This document shows, piece after piece, positions 60,239-64,000 of a stretch of DNA of 64,000 nt. Each line of letters opens with the position of its first letter. Position 1 is the stretch's first letter. Origin of the DNA: Tritrichomonas musculus. Its lineage: Eukaryota; Parabasalia; Tritrichomonadida; Tritrichomonadidae. Below the pieces are notes generated by a model. It searched no databases. It had not been told where the DNA came from and saw only the letters and a program-made list of their open reading frames with translations. Location of the stretch: assembly GCA_039105265.1 (NCBI GenBank), contig JAPFFF010000002.1, positions 3,038,001 to 3,102,000 on the forward strand, given 5' to 3'. A program made the translations under genes and the position numbers.

Positions 60239-62050
60239 ATGTCTATTCCAGTTGGATTTGATTTTGGTGATCAATATTGCGTTATTGGGATATATAGAAA
60301 CAATGGTGTCGACATTCTTTCAAATCAATGCTCTAATCGACTGACACCTACATTAGTTACTTATTCAAATTCACGGCGCTATGCAGGTGAAGAATCACAG
60401 CAACGCCGAATGGAAAATGCATCCACTACATTTACTTATTTGAAAAGGCTTTTAGCTCTTCCATTTACTAGTCCATTATGCGAACGATTAAAATATGCTG
60501 TTCCTTTTGAACTTGTTGAAATTCCTGGTGGATTCACTGGCATTACTATTCAACACCAAGATCGAAATATGTCACTTTATCCAGAACAATGCATTGGATA
60601 TTTATTGAAAGATATTGACTACCATATTGTACATCCAGTAACAGAATCAAACGAATATGTCATATCTGTTCCACAATGTTGGTCAGAAATTCAACGGCGC
60701 TCTTTACTTTTATCTGCAAAAATAGCAGGGATCCATGTCAAATCTTTTTTAAATTCAAACACAGCAGCAGCTCTTTGTTATCATAATCGCAGGGGTCCAG
60801 AAACATTTGATGAAAATAAACCAGAATACATTGTTTTAATCGATGTTGGCAATTCTGCAATTAATGTTGCAGTTTCCAGTTTTAAACGAAATTCAATAGA
60901 AATTCTTTGCTGTGATTCAGATACAGAGCTAGGAGGTTCACATTTAAGCGAACCATTAATACAATATCTTCTAAATCAAGTTAAACGACGATACAACATT
61001 GACCCAACTTCCCAACATCGTCCACTTTTACGATTTCTAGAGGCAGTTGAGAAGACCAAAAAAAATTTAAGTGTAAACAAAGTTGTTCAATTTGAAGTTC
61101 ATTCAATAATGGGGGTTGATATTTCAATAACGGTTGAACGAGAAACATTTCATTCACTCATTCAAAATCAACTTTTACGGATACCCAAATTGATTGACAA
61201 ATGCCTCAAGTCTTCTTCGCTTACAAAGAAAAAGATTAATACAATTCTCGTTCTTGGAGGAGGCTCTCGTGTTATAGCTATAAAAGAAACCATTCAAAAT
61301 TACTTCCAAAAGGAGCCATCGGCTTCTCTTGATCTTGAAGAATGCTTCGCAATGGGGTGCGCAATTTTCGGCTATTTGACCACAATTAAAAATCCTAAAG
61401 AAAAGCCATTTATTATTAAAGATATTTTACCATACGATATAACAGCAGTATGGACAGAACTCAATAAAGAAAAAAAAGTAGTTTTATTCAGAAAATATTC
61501 ACTTTTAAGGTCAAAAAAGATTTTTGATGTGCGAGTGACAAAAGGAAATTTGTCGATCTCCATTTTCTCAAAAGGAGTTCCTATAGGACTGGCTAATATA
61601 ACAACAGATGTTTCCAGCATTTCACAAATGGTTTCACTAACTGCCATGATTGATCGAAATGGAATCTTATCATTCAACTATTCGAAAGAATGCACCCTTT
61701 TCTCTTACTCACCAACCAATTTTGTACCACCGCAAACTATTGATGGCTTCTGCCAGTTCGAGGAAGAAATGTGGTTAAATGATATCGCTCAGACAAAAAT
61801 TGATGAGGCAAGAAATGAGCTCGAATCTATGATATTCAAGGCTGAAAATTCAATAGAAAGAGATCTTGCCGAATTCTTCACTCCCGAGGAACTTACAAAC
61901 GCACAAAAAGTTCTAAATGAATGCAAGCTATGGTTCGAAATGCATGAATTTGATAGACTGGAGGTCGATGAATACCTGACACGTGCACAGCTCCTCAAGG
62001 ATTCGATATCTGACCAAGAGAAAAGAAAACAGGAAAAAGATTGTTTTTAA
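60239..62050 (+). CDS. Hsp70-superfamily protein, Hsp110/Sse-like
   Basis: 603 residues from ATG 60239 (the frame opens with a TTG one codon earlier). The actin-fold ATPase domain is clear: phosphate-1 loop GFDFGDQYCVIGIY (residues 5-18), NRLTPTLVTY, phosphate-2 DVGNSAINVAV, DTELGGSHLSEPL and adenosine loop LVLGGGSR. Residues typical of Hsp110/SSE nucleotide-exchange factors (GFDFGxxxCVI, SNRLTPT) fit better than canonical DnaK (GIDLGTT). The substrate-domain half is short and divergent and there is no EEVD tail. It probably acts as an exchange factor for cytosolic Hsp70. No signal peptide. Confidence 0.88.
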   Translation: MSIPVGFDFGDQYCVIGIYRNNGVDILSNQCSNRLTPTLVTYSNSRRYAGEESQQRRMENASTTFTYLKRLLALPFTSPLCERLKYAVPFELVEIPGGFTGITIQHQDRNMSLYPEQCIGYLLKDIDYHIVHPVTESNEYVISVPQCWSEIQRRSLLLSAKIAGIHVKSFLNSNTAAALCYHNRRGPETFDENKPEYIVLIDVGNSAINVAVSSFKRNSIEILCCDSDTELGGSHLSEPLIQYLLNQVKRRYNIDPTSQHRPLLRFLEAVEKTKKNLSVNKVVQFEVHSIMGVDISITVERETFHSLIQNQLLRIPKLIDKCLKSSSLTKKKINTILVLGGGSRVIAIKETIQNYFQKEPSASLDLEECFAMGCAIFGYLTTIKNPKEKPFIIKDILPYDITAVWTELNKEKKVVLFRKYSLLRSKKIFDVRVTKGNLSISIFSKGVPIGLANITTDVSSISQMVSLTAMIDRNGILSFNYSKECTLFSYSPTNFVPPQTIDGFCQFEEEMWLNDIAQTKIDEARNELESMIFKAENSIERDLAEFFTPEELTNAQKVLNECKLWFEMHEFDRLEVDEYLTRAQLLKDSISDQEKRKQEKDCF

Positions 62051-62361
62051 TTACTATGTAGAATTTATATATATTAATAAATATAGATTTTATTTAATGA
62101 AAAAATTATTATTACTTTGAATCCAAATATATTTTGTTATTTTACTTGCTTTAGATTAAAGTTGGAAAAAGATTGAAATCAATTCGCAAGTTTTAAAAAT
62201 TCTTTTGGCAATTTCATGAATATGAATGAAATTAATTTGAAGTATGCAATGATAATTTCAAATAACATTATATTGTATCATTTTGACAGATTTCTAATAA
62301 TAATGATTTCATCATAATCGATAATTCTATTTTTTTCTATTTCTACATTATATTTATTTTC

Positions 62362-62553
62362 TCATAATGAATATTGTTTTGCTTTTGAGATGATTTCATT
62401 AATTGGAATATCTTCTAGACGTGAAAATTTCAATTTGAACTCAATCTCAAATATTTGTAACACATATTCATGAATTGGATGTTGATGAACAACAAAGCAT
62501 ACACAATCTGTTAATATTTTCTTTACTTCATCATTAAATGCTTCGTTTCTCCA
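62362..62553 (-). pseudogene. 3' gene fragment
   Basis: 63 codons without a start ATG, preceded by TGA: ...WRNEAFNDEVKKILTDCVCF ... EYVLQIFEIEFKLKF ... ISKAKQYSL then TGA. Upstream the adjacent frame carries coding-like residues (FQKILNKLMEKR), so a frameshift probably disabled the gene. Family not recognised. Confidence 0.45.
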
Positions 62554-62852
62554 TCAATTTATTCAATATTTTCTGAAATAGATTGGCTTTTCCAAAAATA
62601 CATCATAACTTTATTTTATGATATAACTGTAACTCTTTTGGTAAGTCTTTTTTGATTATCATCAACATTCATACACTCAATTGTTATATCAAAATGTTGC
62701 TGATTTCAATTGAAAGGAAATTTGGTCAGCTTTTTTTTTTGAACTTTTTAGATTTTTTCTTCTCAATTTGGTTTTTTTAAATTGTAAAATAATGTTCAAA
62801 AACAAACCTAATCAATTTAAACTTTTTCAGAGACATGCAACTATTCAAATAA

Positions 62853-62899
62853 TAAACGTTCTCACATTCAAAAAATAACGTACTGGATTTGTACCTTAA
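62853..62899 (-). mobile_element. Solo end of TTAA-type MITE
   Basis: AACGTTCT followed by AACGTACTGGATTTGTACC and TTAA matches the right end of the 231-bp MITE at 49756-49986 with one or two changes. No other end is nearby, so this is a remnant. Confidence 0.65.
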
Positions 62900-63748
62900 A
62901 AATTCAAAAATTAATATTTTTTTCAGGCCATTTAATAATACAAAAAGTTTTGACGATAATTCTGTAATGTATAATCTGTTTGCCGTAATGATTTTTAATA
63001 AGTAAACTATTCAAAAAAAGGTGAAGTTGCCGTATTTTATATAACCGCCGAAGGTCTAATTTTTCTGTCCAGCACAATAACTTGTTTATTAAATTTATAA
63101 GTAAAGACTATTAACCATTTATTGTTATAATTATTTTTACTATTAATAAATTGATTCATAAATCATGCTTTTGTTAAATTGATTTTTTTATGATTTTTGA
63201 TGGCCGAAAAAACTTTTGTTTTAATATCTTATGATAATAAATGATTATATTATATAAATAATATAATTTTGAAATTGATTTTGAAAAATATTTTTTATTT
63301 ATGGAGATAAATATAAAATAAATTATAAAAAAATACGTTATTTTGACTCGTACCTCTAAGTTGAGTAATTTAATTTCTAACAAGTTTGATATGCAAATTT
63401 AGATTCATTTTCAAGTAATTAGAGATTTTGAGATTATAAATTCGAATAACATCATAAATATTAGTAAATTATGATGGCCTGACAAAATATGATATATATC
63501 ATTTTGTAATAATCAATTTGAGAAATTATATTTTTTTTGTATACTTTATTTTTATCAATTAAAATATTACTTAACTTTTTGAGAAAATATATCTCAACTC
63601 ATAAAAATCATATATAATGCATAAATCAATGCATTATTAGAAAATTAATGAATAATACGGAAAAAGCTTTTTTTATTGTTATGCGTTTTTAAAAATATTA
63701 TTTCAATCATTTTCAAATAGCAACGATAATTGAAATAATACTTAATTA
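62900..63748. other. Gene-free DNA upstream of C2 gene
   Basis: AT-rich; a 69-codon minus-strand frame here is Ile/Tyr/Lys low-complexity and not credible. CAACGATAATT about 25 bases before the C2 ATG resembles the Myb recognition element TAACGATA described in Trichomonas. Confidence 0.45.
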
Positions 63749-64000
63749 ATGGCTTATAAGTTACACGTACGTGTCATAGAAGCAACAGATATCGCAAAGA
63801 TGGATGCTAATGCATCTGATCCATATTGTATTTTAAAAACTAGTTCCGAAACTCAAAAAACCAGAGTTATTAAAAATGATATGCATCCTCGTTGGAATCA
63901 AGAATTTCATTTCACCATTAGTTCCCCACAAAGTGGATCCCTTAACATCAAAATGAAGGATAAAGATATTATAAAAGACGATGACATGTCAACACTTGAT
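63749..64000 (+). CDS. C2-domain protein, 5' part (runs off window)
   Basis: 84 codons from ATG 63749 to the window edge, all in frame: MAYKLHVRVIEATDIAKMD..., a C2 domain with the calcium loop 1 Asp pair (KMDANASDPY) and loop 3 acids (KDKDIIKDDD). The central NDMHPRWNQEFHF strand pattern is typical. C2 domains bind Ca2+ and phospholipids, and trichomonads have many short C2 proteins. The remainder of the protein is outside the window. Confidence 0.9.
   Translation, partial: MAYKLHVRVIEATDIAKMDANASDPYCILKTSSETQKTRVIKNDMHPRWNQEFHFTISSPQSGSLNIKMKDKDIIKDDDMSTLD

Noticed and set aside
63174-63383. Minus-strand 69-aa protein
   Set aside because: Ile/Tyr/Lys low-complexity translation of AT-rich DNA without conserved features.

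Overview
The window looks like nuclear DNA of a parabasalid (trichomonad) protist, most likely a Tritrichomonas-type genome. The evidence is strongly AT-rich DNA, mostly intronless eukaryotic genes on both strands, and a trichomonad-style gene set (expanded Rab/TBC, C2, BTB-like and Myb proteins, a frataxin). Two short spliceosomal introns have a GTATG 5' site and a branch sequence ACTAAC fused close to the 3' AG, the arrangement known from Trichomonas vaginalis. The genus is an inference; the lineage is well supported.

Layout. 1-24.7 kb is gene-dense: exportin-like protein, a hypothetical, class I sirtuin, LysM-TLDc protein, TPR-protein phosphatase 5 (one intron), a coiled-coil protein, CK2 catalytic subunit, a repeat/coiled-coil protein, a Rab GTPase, COG5-like tether, a coiled-coil protein (one intron), a hypothetical and a CARMIL-like LRR protein. 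24.7-34.6 kb is a mobile-element island. It holds a 4.07-kb hAT transposon with exact 8-bp target duplication, a broken transposase, a divergent second gene and a minisatellite between them; a TA-flanked non-autonomous element; a compact, decayed cluster of small genes with an HNH endonuclease and a DEAH helicase (virus- or Maverick-like in style, not proven); and an inserted 456-bp element. 34.8-45 kb is genic again: BTB-like protein, three-repeat Myb, a large hypothetical, frataxin, class B DnaJ and a TBC Rab-GAP. 45-50.6 kb is gene-free and contains two 1364-bp copies of one element in opposite orientation plus a TTAA-flanked MITE. 50.6-52.8 kb has an NPF/FG-rich protein and a small coiled-coil protein. 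52.8-60.2 kb is a second gene desert made largely of a 1054-bp non-autonomous hAT, a 1795-bp element with a nested inverted repeat, a truncated relative, and a 2389-bp TA-flanked element. 60.2-64 kb has an Hsp110-like Hsp70, a gene fragment and the start of a C2-domain gene.

Functionally the genes are ordinary housekeeping and signalling functions: transport (exportin, Rab, TBC, COG5), signalling (CK2, PP5, sirtuin), chaperones (DnaJ, Hsp70-like) and Fe-S assembly (frataxin). They do not form an operon or pathway cluster. The most unusual material is the mobile DNA, whose ends and target duplications can be read to the base in several cases. Some start codons were moved to the first ATG where a longer frame would need TTG. 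All functional names are from motif recognition by eye; no database search was run.
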